Shown: one piece after another, positions 36,888 through 45,931 of the stretch
Numbering within the stretch: the first letter of the stretch is position 1
Layout: every line of letters begins with the position of its first letter
Assembly: GCA_963815475.1 (NCBI GenBank)
Contig: CAWFHD010000003.1
Span: 1,674,001-1,738,000, forward strand
Length of the DNA stretch: 64,000 nt
Direction: 5' to 3'
DNA from: Sulfopaludibacter sp963815475
GTDB lineage: Bacteria; Acidobacteriota; Terriglobia; Bryobacterales; Bryobacteraceae
Translations under genes and position numbers: made by a program
Notes under the pieces: generated by a model
The model's database searches: none
What the model was told of the DNA's origin: nothing
Seen by the model: only the letters and a program-made list of their open reading frames with translations

Positions 36888-37307
36888 ATGATCGAGCGCT
36901 TGACACCCCCTGGCGTGGCTATTCCACGCGGCCCTTATTCACCTGCCGTACGCGCGGGTGATTTTATCTATGTCTCCGGCCAGATTCCGGTGGATCCCGA
37001 GACCAACAAGCCTGTGTTGGGAGAGATCGCGCAAGAAACGCGCCAGGTGCTGAGCAACATCATGCGCATCCTGGATGCCTGCGGCGCGACGCGCGCCGAC
37101 GTGGTGAAGTGCCAGGTCTACTTGACCGACGTGAAGGACTTCGCGGCCATGAACGAGGTCTACAGCGAGTTCTTCGGCGAAGCCAAACCGGCGCGCACCA
37201 CCATCGGGGTGGCCGCGCTGCCGCTACCCGGCGCCAAGATCGAAATCGATGCCGTGGCCTACGCGCCGTTCAACAAGACCGACGCCATCTCTCATCCCAC
37301 GAAGTAG
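36888..37307 (+). CDS. RidA family reactive intermediate deaminase
   Basis: 139 residues. PRGPYSPAVRAGDFIYVSGQ, QVLSNIMRILDACGATRADV, VYLTDVKDFAAMNEVYSEFF, and the conserved Arg in PARTTIGVAALPLPGAKIEI. This protein family hydrolyses enamine/imine intermediates such as 2-aminoacrylate. Starts three bases after trxB. Its last 16 bases overlap the 3' end of the convergent rdgB gene. Confidence 0.92.
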   Translation: MIERLTPPGVAIPRGPYSPAVRAGDFIYVSGQIPVDPETNKPVLGEIAQETRQVLSNIMRILDACGATRADVVKCQVYLTDVKDFAAMNEVYSEFFGEAKPARTTIGVAALPLPGAKIEIDAVAYAPFNKTDAISHPTK

Positions 37308-37897
37308 CCGTTTTTTCTGACATCTTCGAGCATCGCTCGGAACGCCTGCCCGCGATGGCTTACCGAGGATTTCTGCGCCTCGCTGGCTTCACCGAAGGTG
37401 CACCCGAACGGAGCGTAGTAGAACAGAGGATCGTATCCGAACCCGCCAGCGCCTCGCGGGGCATCGAGGATGGTCCCCTCCACGCTTCCCGAATACACCC
37501 CCAGAACCTGCCCGGCGTGCAGCAGCGCAATGCGGCACACGAACCGCGCCGACCGGTTTTTCACGCTGCGCAGATTCTCCAGCAGTAGTCGATTATTCGA
37601 TTCGTCAGTGGCGCCTTCACCCGAATAGCGCGCCGAGTAAACGCCGGGGGCGCAGCCAAGCGCGTCCACCTCCAGTCCCGAATCGTCCGCAAAAACCGGA
37701 TCGCCGACGTGCGCGCCGTAGTGTCGCGCTTTGAGAATCGCGTTGTCGGCGAAGGTGGCGCCGTCCTCTACGCAGGGTTCGATACTTCGGAAATTCGGGA
37801 TCAGGTCAATTGCAATTTCGGGCGCCAGGCTCGCCGCCATGCCCTGGAACTCGCGCACCTTGCCGGCGTTGCCGGTAGCGCAGAACAGGCGGATCAA
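37292..37897 (-). CDS. rdgB: XTP/dITP diphosphatase (Ham1/RdgB family)
   Basis: 201 residues read from TTG 37897, which overlaps the RNase PH stop as TTGA; there is no ATG, and translational coupling explains the weak start. Motifs: LFCATGNAGKVREFQGM, VEDGATFADNAILKARHYG, FADDSGLEVDALGCAPGVYS, GGFGYDPLFYYAPFG, and SHRGQAF near the end. Removes non-canonical purine nucleotides (ITP, XTP) from the pool. The rph-rdgB pairing is common. The stop lies inside the RidA gene on the other strand. Confidence 0.92.
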   Translation of the reverse strand: MIRLFCATGNAGKVREFQGMAASLAPEIAIDLIPNFRSIEPCVEDGATFADNAILKARHYGAHVGDPVFADDSGLEVDALGCAPGVYSARYSGEGATDESNNRLLLENLRSVKNRSARFVCRIALLHAGQVLGVYSGSVEGTILDAPRGAGGFGYDPLFYYAPFGCTFGEASEAQKSSVSHRGQAFRAMLEDVRKNGYFVG

Positions 37898-38610
37898 AAC
37901 CCTGCCGCCTCCTTCTGGATTCGGATCAGCCGGGCGATTCCGCCGCGCGCCAGTCCAATCAACTCGCCCATCTGCGAATCGTCGAAGGAAGCATGCTCGG
38001 CGGTGGCCTGCACTTCGATGAACCGGCCGCCGCCGGTCATCACCACGTTCATGTCCACGTCCGCCTGCGAGTCCTCTTCGTAGCAGAGATCCAACATGGG
38101 AACGCCACCCACCAGTCCGACACTGGTGGCGGCCACCGAATCCCGCAGAGGCAGCGTGCGCAGAACACCCCATTGCACCAACTGTCGCAGAGCCAGTGCC
38201 AGCGCGACGTACGCGCCCGTGATGGACGCGGTGCGAGTTCCGCCATCGGCCTGGATCACGTCGCAATCCAGCATGACCGTGCGTTCGCCCAGCGCGTTCA
38301 TATCCACCACCGAACGCATGGAACGGCCAATCAAGCGTTGGATCTCGTGTGTCCGCCCCGATTGTCGCCCCTTGGTGACTTCGCGCGGTGTGCGCTTGGC
38401 CGTGGCGCGCGGCAGCATCGAGTATTCGGCGGTCACCCAGCCCTTCCCCGAGTTGCGCAGAAACGGCGGCACAGTATCTTCCACGCTTGCTGCGCACAGC
38501 ACGTGAGTGTTTCCAACTTTGATCAGCGCCGACCCTTCGGCCGTGACCAGGGCGCCCGTCACAATCTCAACAGGCCGCATCTCCGCGGGCTTTCGGTTAT
38601 CCGTTCGCAT
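37894..38610 (-). CDS. rph: Ribonuclease PH
   Basis: 238 residues, full length. RPVEIVTGALVTAEGSALIK, TAEYSMLPRATAKRTPREV, KGRQSGRTHEIQRLIGRSMR, the phosphate-binding and hexamer-interface regions, then DCDVIQADGGTRTASITGAY. Phosphorolytic 3'-exoribonuclease for tRNA 3' trimming. Its start lies inside the end of the small membrane protein gene (14 bases), and its end overlaps rdgB: a three-gene overlapping operon. Confidence 0.94.
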   Translation of the reverse strand: MRTDNRKPAEMRPVEIVTGALVTAEGSALIKVGNTHVLCAASVEDTVPPFLRNSGKGWVTAEYSMLPRATAKRTPREVTKGRQSGRTHEIQRLIGRSMRSVVDMNALGERTVMLDCDVIQADGGTRTASITGAYVALALALRQLVQWGVLRTLPLRDSVAATSVGLVGGVPMLDLCYEEDSQADVDMNVVMTGGGRFIEVQATAEHASFDDSQMGELIGLARGGIARLIRIQKEAAGF

Positions 38611-38740
38611 GGCTCATTATGTAATAGAGAAATAGCATTCCTAACAGCAGGATGAGAACTGCCAGCACGACGCAGGGAAGACCGCCCGCAGGGGCAGCCG
38701 GACCCTTCGCCTTCTTCCTTGCCGGCTTGAACTTAGCCAT
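38597..38740 (-). CDS. Small single-span membrane protein
   Basis: 47 residues: a lysine-rich cytoplasmic start (MAKFKPARKKAKGPAAPAGG) then one hydrophobic helix (VVLAVLILLLGMLFLYYIM). No known family recognised. Its last codons overlap the start of the RNase PH gene in a different frame, a typical coupled arrangement that supports it as a real gene. The divergent DUF6599-like lipoprotein starts 51 bases away. Confidence 0.6.
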   Translation of the reverse strand: MAKFKPARKKAKGPAAPAGGLPCVVLAVLILLLGMLFLYYIMSHANG

Positions 38741-38791
38741 ACTTGCGATGGTATCATCCTGCTTCCCGAAGCCATGCAAGAATCGATATGA

Positions 38792-39187
38792 ATGACTCGC
38801 AGGACCTGTTTGTATCTCGCGCTGCCGCTCGCCGCCTGCCGAACGCAGCAGCCCTTTCCCTCCGACCTGCTGCCGGAAACCATGCCAGGCGGATGGAGTC
38901 GCACCAGCATGGGCGAATTCTCCGGCGCGCGCGACCCGGTCCCTGCCAATAGCGTGGAGCAATCACGGGCGGCCAGCTATGAAGGACCGGGGACACTCGA
39001 AGTCCACGTCTACCAGTTGACCTCTCCCGCCATCGGCCTCGATCTCACGCAGCGCTGGCGGCCTTCCGCCGACACCGTCTTCTTCAATCAGGGCGTCTAC
39101 TTCGTGGTGGTGAAGTGGCAGTCGGCCGAACGCAAAGCGCTGCAGCAATTCGTGAGCGCACTGGAAGCGAAACTGCCCAAGAAATAA
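38792..39187 (+). CDS. Putative lipoprotein (DUF6599-like)
   Basis: 131 residues. N-terminal lipobox LALPLAAC suggests a lipid-anchored protein with a mature N-terminal Cys at about residue 16. The body (LPETMPGGWSRTSMGEFSG, ARDPVPANSVEQSRAASYEG, VYFVVVKWQSAERKALQQFV) resembles small secreted acidobacterial proteins of DUF6599 type; I am moderately sure of that family. Function unknown. Ends 24 bases before gatB in the same direction. Confidence 0.65.
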   Translation: MTRRTCLYLALPLAACRTQQPFPSDLLPETMPGGWSRTSMGEFSGARDPVPANSVEQSRAASYEGPGTLEVHVYQLTSPAIGLDLTQRWRPSADTVFFNQGVYFVVVKWQSAERKALQQFVSALEAKLPKK

Positions 39188-39211
39188 TTTCAGCCATAAT
39201 AAAAAGACGCC

Positions 39212-40690
39212 ATGTCTTCCTCTGTCGTCGCGCTTGCCTCGCCTGAAGTAATCTCGCGCTATGAGCCCGTCATCGGTCTCGAAGTGCATGCGCAACTCGC
39301 CACCGCCACCAAGATCTTTTGCGGCTGCCCCACCAGCTTTGGGGCGCCTCCGAATACCAACGTGTGCCCGGTCTGCCTCGGGCTCCCCGGCGCGCTTCCG
39401 GTCCTCAATCGCACGGCTGTCGAACTCGCCATCAAGGCCGCACTTGCTCTCGGTTGCGAGATCCGTCCGCACTCCCGTTTCGCGCGCAAGAACTACTTCT
39501 ACCCGGATCTTCCCAAGGGCTATCAGATCTCGCAATACGACGAGCCCTATTCCGAGCATGGCCGCGTCGATATCACCGTAGACGGCGCAGTCCGCCGCAT
39601 CGGCGTCACGCGCATTCATATGGAAGACGATGCCGGCAAAAGCATCCACGACGGCTTCAAGGATTCCGACCGCTTCTCATACGTCGACCTCAACCGCAGC
39701 GGCACGCCGCTCATCGAAATTGTCAGCGATCCCGACATGCGCAGTTCGGACGAAGCCTACGCCTACCTGACCGCTGTCAAAGAGGTGCTGCAGTTCATAC
39801 AGGTCTCCACCTGTGACATGGAAAAGGGCCACCTGCGCTGCGATGCCAATGTCTCGGTGCGTCTGAAGGGCGCTCCCCAGTTCGGCACCAAGGCTGAGGT
39901 GAAGAATTTGAACTCGTTCCGCTTCCTGAAGCAGGCCCTCGATTTCGAAATCGCGCGCCAGGTGGCACTGATCGAAAGCGGCGGCCGCGTGGTTCAGGAG
40001 ACTCGTCTCTACGATCCGGATCACGGTGAAACTTTCGCCATGCGCAGCAAGGAAGACGCCCACGACTATCGCTACTTCCCGGAGCCCGACCTGGTTCCGC
40101 TCCGCATCAATGCCGCCATGCTGGATGAGGCCCGCGCTTCCATGCCTGAGCTGCCCGCCATCAAGCGCGCGCGCTTCATCGCCGAGTATGGACTGCGCGA
40201 GTACGATGCCGAGGTCCTCACACAGACCCGCGCCGCCAGCGAGTATTTCGAAACTGCGGCGGGCGTGTCAGGCGATCCGAAGATGGCTGCGAATTGGGTG
40301 ATGGGCGACCTGATGGGCCTCCTGAAAGCCGAGAACCGCGACATCGCCGATTCGCCCGTCACGGCAGCGCATCTTGGCGAACTGGTAAAGCTGATCGCGT
40401 CGGGTGAACTTTCGGGCAAACTCGCCAAGGAGATCTTCCCCAAGATGTTCTCCACCGGCGACGCTCCCGGCATCATCGTGGAGCGCGAAGGCCTGAAGCA
40501 GATCAGCGACACCGGCGCGCTCGAAAAGATCATCGCCGATGTGATAGCCAATAATCCCAAGCAAGTGGAGCAGTACAAGGGCGGCAAGACGACTGTCATC
40601 AATTTCCTTGTGGGACAAGCCATGAAGGCCTCGCGAGGCCAGGCGAACGTCACTGCGGTGACGGAACTTTTCAAGCAGAAACTGGGGTGA
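39212..40690 (+). CDS. gatB: Aspartyl/glutamyl-tRNA(Asn/Gln) amidotransferase subunit B
   Basis: 492 residues. YEPVIGLEVHAQLATATKIF, then the zinc-binding cysteines in CGCPTSFGAPPNTNVCPVCL, FARKNYFYPDLPKGYQISQY, TRIHMEDDAGKSIHDG, CDMEKGHLRCDANVSVR, and the C-terminal tRNA-binding YqeY-like domain (about 340-490). Transamidates misacylated Glu-tRNA(Gln)/Asp-tRNA(Asn) with GatA and GatC, which are not in this window. The stop overlaps an in-frame GTG just ahead of the peroxiredoxin. Confidence 0.95.
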   Translation: MSSSVVALASPEVISRYEPVIGLEVHAQLATATKIFCGCPTSFGAPPNTNVCPVCLGLPGALPVLNRTAVELAIKAALALGCEIRPHSRFARKNYFYPDLPKGYQISQYDEPYSEHGRVDITVDGAVRRIGVTRIHMEDDAGKSIHDGFKDSDRFSYVDLNRSGTPLIEIVSDPDMRSSDEAYAYLTAVKEVLQFIQVSTCDMEKGHLRCDANVSVRLKGAPQFGTKAEVKNLNSFRFLKQALDFEIARQVALIESGGRVVQETRLYDPDHGETFAMRSKEDAHDYRYFPEPDLVPLRINAAMLDEARASMPELPAIKRARFIAEYGLREYDAEVLTQTRAASEYFETAAGVSGDPKMAANWVMGDLMGLLKAENRDIADSPVTAAHLGELVKLIASGELSGKLAKEIFPKMFSTGDAPGIIVEREGLKQISDTGALEKIIADVIANNPKQVEQYKGGKTTVINFLVGQAMKASRGQANVTAVTELFKQKLG

Positions 40691-40692
40691 AC

Positions 40693-41145
40693 ATGCTCAA
40701 AGAAGGCGATCCGGCTCCCGACATCCGACTGCACACCGACAGCGGCGAGGTTTTCCAATTGTCCAGTATGAAAGGACAGCGCGTGGTGCTGTACTTCTAT
40801 CCCAAGGCCGATACACCCGGCTGCACCGCTGAGGCCTGTGAGTTCCGCGACGGCATCGGGAGGTTTCACAAGAAAGGCGCGGCCATAGTCGGGATCTCGC
40901 CCGATAAGCCGGTGGCGCAGGCCAGGTTCAAAGAGAAGTACAACCTGCCCTTCACCCTCCTGGCCGACGAGGACAAGGCCGCCGCCGAAGCCTACGGCGT
41001 CTGGAAAGAGAAGAACATGTACGGCAAAAAGGTGATGGGAATCGAGCGCACGACTTTCATCATCGGCGTGGACGGCAAAATCGAAAAAATCTACAACAAA
41101 GTGAAAGCAGCCGGCCACGCCGAGCAGGTTCTGGGGCAGCTTTGA
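40693..41145 (+). CDS. bcp: Thioredoxin-dependent peroxiredoxin, BCP type
   Basis: 150 residues from ATG 40693 (a GTG at 40687 overlapping the gatB stop is an alternative). VVLYFYPKADTPGCTAEACE carries the peroxidatic Cys and the resolving Cys five residues later, the BCP/PrxQ pattern. GISPDKPVAQARFKEKYNLP and ERTTFIIGVDGKIEKIYN complete the fold. Reduces hydroperoxides using thioredoxin; trxB lies 4 kb upstream on the same strand. Convergent with the ADOP permease, three bases apart. Confidence 0.93.
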   Translation: MLKEGDPAPDIRLHTDSGEVFQLSSMKGQRVVLYFYPKADTPGCTAEACEFRDGIGRFHKKGAAIVGISPDKPVAQARFKEKYNLPFTLLADEDKAAAEAYGVWKEKNMYGKKVMGIERTTFIIGVDGKIEKIYNKVKAAGHAEQVLGQL

Positions 41146-41148
41146 TTC

Positions 41149-43881
41149 TCACCCTTCCCGCAATGCCACAAGTGGGTCCACCCGGCTGGCCCAGCGCGCC
41201 GGCAGATAGCACGCCAGCAGGGCAACGGCAAGCAGCACCACTGCCGCTCCCGCCACGCTGATTGGATCTGCCGCGCTCACGCCGTAAAGCATCCGGCTCA
41301 AGACTCTTCCCACCATCACCGAGGCCGCGAACCCGATCGCCACTCCTGTGAATACCAGCGACATGCCCTGCCGCAAAATGAGCCGCAGCACGCTCGATTG
41401 CGCCGCGCCCAAAGCCATCCGCAAGCCGATTTCCCGCATCCGCTGATTCACCGAGTACGCCAGGATTCCGTACAGCCCAACGCTCGCCAAACCCAACGCC
41501 AGGAGTCCGAAGACCCCGAGCATCGTTACCCCGATCCTGGCCTGGAAGAGGCCGCCATTCACAACCTCTGGGCCGGTGATCGCGTTGCTGATCAGAATCT
41601 CCGGCCCCACCGAGCGGATTTCGTGCTCCACGGGGACCATCACGTCGTGCGGATTTCCCTTGCTGCGCACGTACATCGTCATGCCGTCCGAGTAGTGCTG
41701 CGACAGCGGAATATACGCACACAGTTGGGCCGGTTCGCCCCATGTGGAGTAGTTCGCAGTATTCGCGACGCCCACTACGCGGCGCATCTCTTTCTCTCCT
41801 GGCAACTGCAGCCGCCTACCGATCGCCCCGCCCGCCCAATAGTCGCGCGCCATCTTCTCGTTGACGATCACGACTGGTAACGAAGTGTCCCGGTCGAGAT
41901 CGGAAAAGCCGCGCCCACTCACAATCGCCACGCCCGCAGTTTCGAAATAATGCAGATCTACAACATTCACTACCGTTCGCAGATTGTCCGTGCGGGAGCG
42001 TTGTTCACGACCCTCCAGTTGCAGTCCGTCCGTGGACCGGGCCCATAACGGCATGTTGGACGACCACGATGCCGAGCTCACACCGGGCAATGCTGCGACG
42101 CGTTCGCGTGCGCTCCGGTAGAATCCGAGGGCCTGCGCTTTTCCATATCCGGCCTGTCCTGGATTGGTGGGGAACACGGCCAGGTGTGCGGTCTGAAATC
42201 CAGGGTCGATCTGGTACGCACGTTGGATGCTGCGAAGGAAGAGCGCTGCCGTCACCAGCAGTAGAAACGAAAATGCCACCTGCCCTACCAGCAGAGCGTT
42301 GCCCAGTGTGACTTTCCTGGCGCTCCTGCCCATGCTGCGGGTCTCTTTCATCGCCTCCGCCGCGCTCGCTCCCGAGGCCCGGAAGGCCGGGATTAAACCA
42401 AACAGAAAGCCCGTGGCCAGTGAGATGGTCAGGGCGAATGCGAGCACCACTCCGTTCAGTTGCGGCGAGATGAAATTCGACGAACCAGGCAGCGTGCCCA
42501 TCACCAGACGCAGTCCGGCGTATCCCAGCACCACACCCACCACACCGCTCAACAGTCCCAGCAGCACGCTTTCGGTGAGAAGCTGGCGCACCAGTCTGTT
42601 GCGGCTCGCTCCCATTGCGAGGCGGACCGCCATCTCCTGCTGCCGGCCAGCCGAGCGCGCCAGCAGCAGGTTGGCGACGTTCGAACACGCGATCAAGAGC
42701 ACGATTCCCACCACCGCCAGCAGCACGGCACTGCCAAACATGATCGGCGAGGCGCCGCTGGAGGCGCTGGCAAACAGTGCGTCGCGGATGGGCCGCACTG
42801 CGACGGTGTGGCCCTCGGCAGTGGCCGGGTACTCGCGGGCAAGGTCCGCCGCGAGCGCCGTCATATTCGCCTGCGCCTGCTCCCGTGTGACTCCTGCGCG
42901 GTAACGGCCTACCCCAAGGAAGAGGGCTCTGGCGCGATCGCTCAAAGTGTTTTGCATCTCGTGCGGCAGAATCTGATCTCCCATTGCGGCCGGGATCCAC
43001 ATGTCGGGGCCGAAGATTCCATTCACTCCAATGAACTGCGGCGAAGCCACACCGATCACCGTGAATGCAACGTGATTGATCAGCAGACTTCTGCCGACGA
43101 TGTCGGAGGCGCCGCCGAAGCGGCTCTTCCACGTTCCGTAGTTCAGCACCGCGACGGCGCGCGCGCCCGCCGGTGTGTCCTCTTCGGCTGCGAAGAAGCG
43201 GCCTTTTGCGGGAGTGAGGCCCAGGGTGGAGAAGTAATTGGCCGTGACCAACTCGGCGAACACACGCTCGGAGGTGCGGTTTTCCTGCCACGTTAAGACG
43301 CGCGGGGAGGTGTAGCCGGCGAGTGCGCTGAAGACTGCGTTCTTTTCTCCGAGTTCCTTCAGGTCGGCATACGAAATGGGAAGGGTGGCGTTCGATTTCG
43401 ACCGGTTCACCGCATCCGCCACCGCGACCGCGGCCAAGCCGGAAGCGTTCGCCACCGGCAGCGGGTTCAGCACCATGGCATTGACCACGGTGAAAACGGT
43501 GGTGTTGGCGCCAATCCCCAGCGCCAGGGTCAAGACCACGAACAGCACAAAAACCGGACCCTTGCGCATGGTTCGCACGGCGTACCGCAGGTCTCTCCCG
43601 AGATCCGCCATAAAGTTGCCCGGTCGCGCATCGCCAGCCGGGACCGCGTCGCGTTTCGTCATCATCTGATTCCTCTCCAACCCGGCGCGCAACGGGTACA
43701 CGTCATCCAACTCCGCGATGACCTTGCGGTACGCCTCTTCCTCCGCAGTGCCTAGGCTCCGCAGGGCGCGGTAGCGGTCTTCCAGGTCCTGCGCAATCTC
43801 TTCCGCAAGATCGGATTCCGCTGCCGGCGCCATGCCTAATGGCGTGAGCCGTTCTCGAACGATCTTTCCCCAATCACGCAT
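41149..43881 (-). CDS. ADOP-type (MacB/FtsX) ABC transporter permease
   Basis: 910 residues: an N-terminal soluble prefix (about 1-85: LAEEIAQDLEDRYRALRSLG), a first helix near 105-125 (FVLFVVLTLALGIGANTTVF), a MacB-type periplasmic domain, three FtsX helices with YRAG...; a second MacB domain and a second FtsX set near the end (LALGLASVGLYGILAYSVNQ, RMREIGLRMALGAAQSSVL). The duplicated permease is the acidobacterial 'duplicated orphan permease' (ADOP) type, usually without an ATPase in the operon. Substrate unknown. Start overlaps the end of the PadR gene by eight bases. Confidence 0.93.
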   Translation of the reverse strand: MRDWGKIVRERLTPLGMAPAAESDLAEEIAQDLEDRYRALRSLGTAEEEAYRKVIAELDDVYPLRAGLERNQMMTKRDAVPAGDARPGNFMADLGRDLRYAVRTMRKGPVFVLFVVLTLALGIGANTTVFTVVNAMVLNPLPVANASGLAAVAVADAVNRSKSNATLPISYADLKELGEKNAVFSALAGYTSPRVLTWQENRTSERVFAELVTANYFSTLGLTPAKGRFFAAEEDTPAGARAVAVLNYGTWKSRFGGASDIVGRSLLINHVAFTVIGVASPQFIGVNGIFGPDMWIPAAMGDQILPHEMQNTLSDRARALFLGVGRYRAGVTREQAQANMTALAADLAREYPATAEGHTVAVRPIRDALFASASSGASPIMFGSAVLLAVVGIVLLIACSNVANLLLARSAGRQQEMAVRLAMGASRNRLVRQLLTESVLLGLLSGVVGVVLGYAGLRLVMGTLPGSSNFISPQLNGVVLAFALTISLATGFLFGLIPAFRASGASAAEAMKETRSMGRSARKVTLGNALLVGQVAFSFLLLVTAALFLRSIQRAYQIDPGFQTAHLAVFPTNPGQAGYGKAQALGFYRSARERVAALPGVSSASWSSNMPLWARSTDGLQLEGREQRSRTDNLRTVVNVVDLHYFETAGVAIVSGRGFSDLDRDTSLPVVIVNEKMARDYWAGGAIGRRLQLPGEKEMRRVVGVANTANYSTWGEPAQLCAYIPLSQHYSDGMTMYVRSKGNPHDVMVPVEHEIRSVGPEILISNAITGPEVVNGGLFQARIGVTMLGVFGLLALGLASVGLYGILAYSVNQRMREIGLRMALGAAQSSVLRLILRQGMSLVFTGVAIGFAASVMVGRVLSRMLYGVSAADPISVAGAAVVLLAVALLACYLPARWASRVDPLVALREG

Positions 43882-44218
43882 GCTCTATCCCTGTGATACG
43901 GCTGATGGTGGCGACGAAATCCTTCCAGCTCTGCGCCTTCGAACGCAGCATCTTCCTGCCTTGCGGGGTCAGGCTGTAATATCGCCGCCGACGCTGTTCC
44001 GCCTTCTCCACCCACTTCCCCTCCACCCACCCCTCCTTCTCCAGCCGATGGAGCAAGGGATAGAGCGAAGTGACATGAAAGCGCAAGGCCCCGCCCGATC
44101 GCATTTCGATCGACTTTGAAATGTCATAACCATGGCGAGGCTGGCCTTCCAACAGGGAGAGCACCAAAAGCTCGGCGCTTCCCTTTTTCCATTCCGGATC
44201 GGGCGAAACTTCTTTCAT
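43874..44218 (-). CDS. PadR family transcriptional regulator
   Basis: 114 residues. WKKGSAELLVLSLLEGQPRH, GYDISKSIEMRSGG, SLYPLLHRLEKEGWVEGKWV (recognition helix and wing) and RRYYSLTPQGRKML, the PadR winged helix followed by a dimerisation helix. ATG 44218 is chosen because the region further upstream contains a palindrome that looks regulatory. PadR-ADOP gene pairs are typical of acidobacteria; it probably represses its own operon. Confidence 0.93.
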   Translation of the reverse strand: MKEVSPDPEWKKGSAELLVLSLLEGQPRHGYDISKSIEMRSGGALRFHVTSLYPLLHRLEKEGWVEGKWVEKAEQRRRRYYSLTPQGRKMLRSKAQSWKDFVATISRITGIEHA

Positions 44219-44226
44219 ATTGTTTA

Positions 44227-44242
44227 GTCCCTTATATGGGAC
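44227..44242. promoter_or_regulatory. Putative PadR operator
   Basis: GTCCCTTATATGGGAC, an inverted repeat (arms GTCCC/GGGAC around a TTATAT core) eight bases upstream of the padR ATG on the minus strand. The AT core could also be the -10 element, so binding would block transcription. Autoregulation is inferred. Confidence 0.55.
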
Positions 44243-44294
44243 ACAACAAGTATACGACGCTTCTCCAAAATCGGTTCCCTGGTAATTCGGGTAG

Positions 44295-44315
44295 GGCAGG
44301 CGCTTTCCGCCTGCC
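44295..44315. repeat. GC hairpin downstream of the S10 peptidase gene
   Basis: GGCAGGCG-CTTTC-CGCCTGCC, a perfect 8-bp stem about 30 bases after the peptidase stop. Either a terminator for the peptidase gene or a REP-like element; no T-tract. Confidence 0.45.
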
Positions 44316-44345
44316 AAGTGGAATTGTTCTTCTCTGCGCAGTCGT

Positions 44346-45873
44346 TTAATGCTTGGCGAACATCTCGCTCACATCTTTGCGCAAAGCCGCCTGGCTATCC
44401 CCGCGACTGTAGAACATGTGCCCGCCGGGATATTCATGCACCGACACGCGACCCGGTTCGCCCATTACCGGCATCTGATCCACCGTCAGGATCGATCCCA
44501 TAAACGGGCACGACAGGTCGTTCCAGCCGTGAGCGATCACTACGCGCAGCTTGGTATCCGCCGCCACTGCCTGCCGCAGATCGGGCACGGCGCCGTTGCG
44601 TAGCGCCCGGCTATCCCGATCCCACTGCCCGTTCACGTCGTAGCTGAGCGCGTTATACCGCGCCGTGGTCTTCCAGCCAACCACCTGCGTCACAAACTCG
44701 CACCATCGCCGTAGTGGTGGGTGCGATGATGCTCTCCAGCAGTGGATCGTTGTTGCGCTGCTCCGGCGCGAAGGGATAGGGATCGTACGAAGTGACGTTC
44801 GAATCGTACACGCTGGCGATCTTGCCTTCCTCGCGATAAACCTCGCGGAGGTAGGCGCCGATCTCCAACCTGCCGCCGGCCCGTCGCACGAACTCTTCTT
44901 CCAGCCCCGTGAGCTGAGTGACGCGTTTCACAATGCGCGGCGTCGCTTGCGGATCGGAGCGGCCTTTGAGCAAGTCGGTGGCATACTCGCCGCGGGTATA
45001 CTCGATCACCGGCGCCATCGTGGCCGCGGTCAACCTGTGCTCGCGCTCCAGATGCGCCGCCGCAATCGATGGCAGCGTGAGCAGCCACGGCATGGGAGAG
45101 ATCTCGCCATTTTCGTTCAGTGTCGGATTCAGATATGGCGACACCAGCACCAAACCATTGAACGCGATGCCGAGCTGCGACTGCAGATAGTGCGTGATGC
45201 GCGGACCCCGATAGCCGGCGTAGCTCTCGCCCACCAGATATTTTCGAGAGCCGATCCGCCCGTTCTTTACCAGCCAGTCGTAAACGATGCGCGAGAGGTA
45301 ATGGATGTCGGCATCGGTGCTGTAAAACTGCTTCTTCGTCTCGTCGGCCGAGACCAGCGATCGGCTAAAGCCCGTGCCGATCGGATCGATGAAGACGAGG
45401 TCGGTAAAATCCAGCCAGGTTCCCGGATTGTCGGTTAACGTCGCGGGGTCGGAAGGGCTGTCGCCCTGGTCACCGAATTTGAGGTGCTTCGGCCCGATGG
45501 CGCCCAGATTGAGATAGACCGATGCAGAGCCGGGTCCGCCATTCAGCGCAAACGTCACAGCACGGTCTGCGCCCTCCACCGTGTACGAGGTGAACACCAC
45601 CTCTCCGCTTTTCTTGGAATCCTTGTCGAAGACAGGCAGCGTGCCCACTGTGACTGTATAGGTGAGAGCCTTGCCACCCAGTTGCATCGTCTGGGTGACG
45701 TGCGCATTGGCAGGCAGCGGTGGCTCCTTATCCGGAGTCTTGTCCTTATCGGCAGCCGTCGCTGGAGGAGCGGCGGGCTTGGGCTCCTGAGCCAATACGC
45801 TGCAGCACCCCGCTGCAGCCATCAAAACCAAAGCGAAACCCTTGTGAACAGGGCGCAACGCGATCAGACTCAT
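44346..45873 (-). CDS. S10-family serine carboxypeptidase-like protein, one frameshift
   Basis: Exported peptidase (~508 residues if corrected). Signal peptide near residues 5-28 (ALRPVHKGFALVLMAAAGCC). FALNGGPGSASVYLNLGAIG is the oxyanion region, VGESYAGYRGPR carries the nucleophilic Ser, and the C-terminal part GHMFY (in HEYPGGHMFY) carries the catalytic His. The frame breaks close to 44700: the first frame ends in RVCDAGGWLEDHG, but the correct continuation (TQVVGWKTTARYN) is in the next frame to 44346. One extra base around 44698-44703 explains it. Bacterial S10-like proteins are common in acidobacteria; substrate is peptide C-termini. Confidence 0.8.
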
Positions 45874-45931
45874 ATCCGTAGAATGGCACGTCACCGAGCT
45901 CATTGGGGAGCCCGGTGTACGTGATCGCCCT

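Noticed and set aside
42005..43291. 428-codon minus-strand frame inside the ADOP permease
   Set aside because: Another frame of the same strand as the permease; Arg-rich nonsense, no membrane helices.
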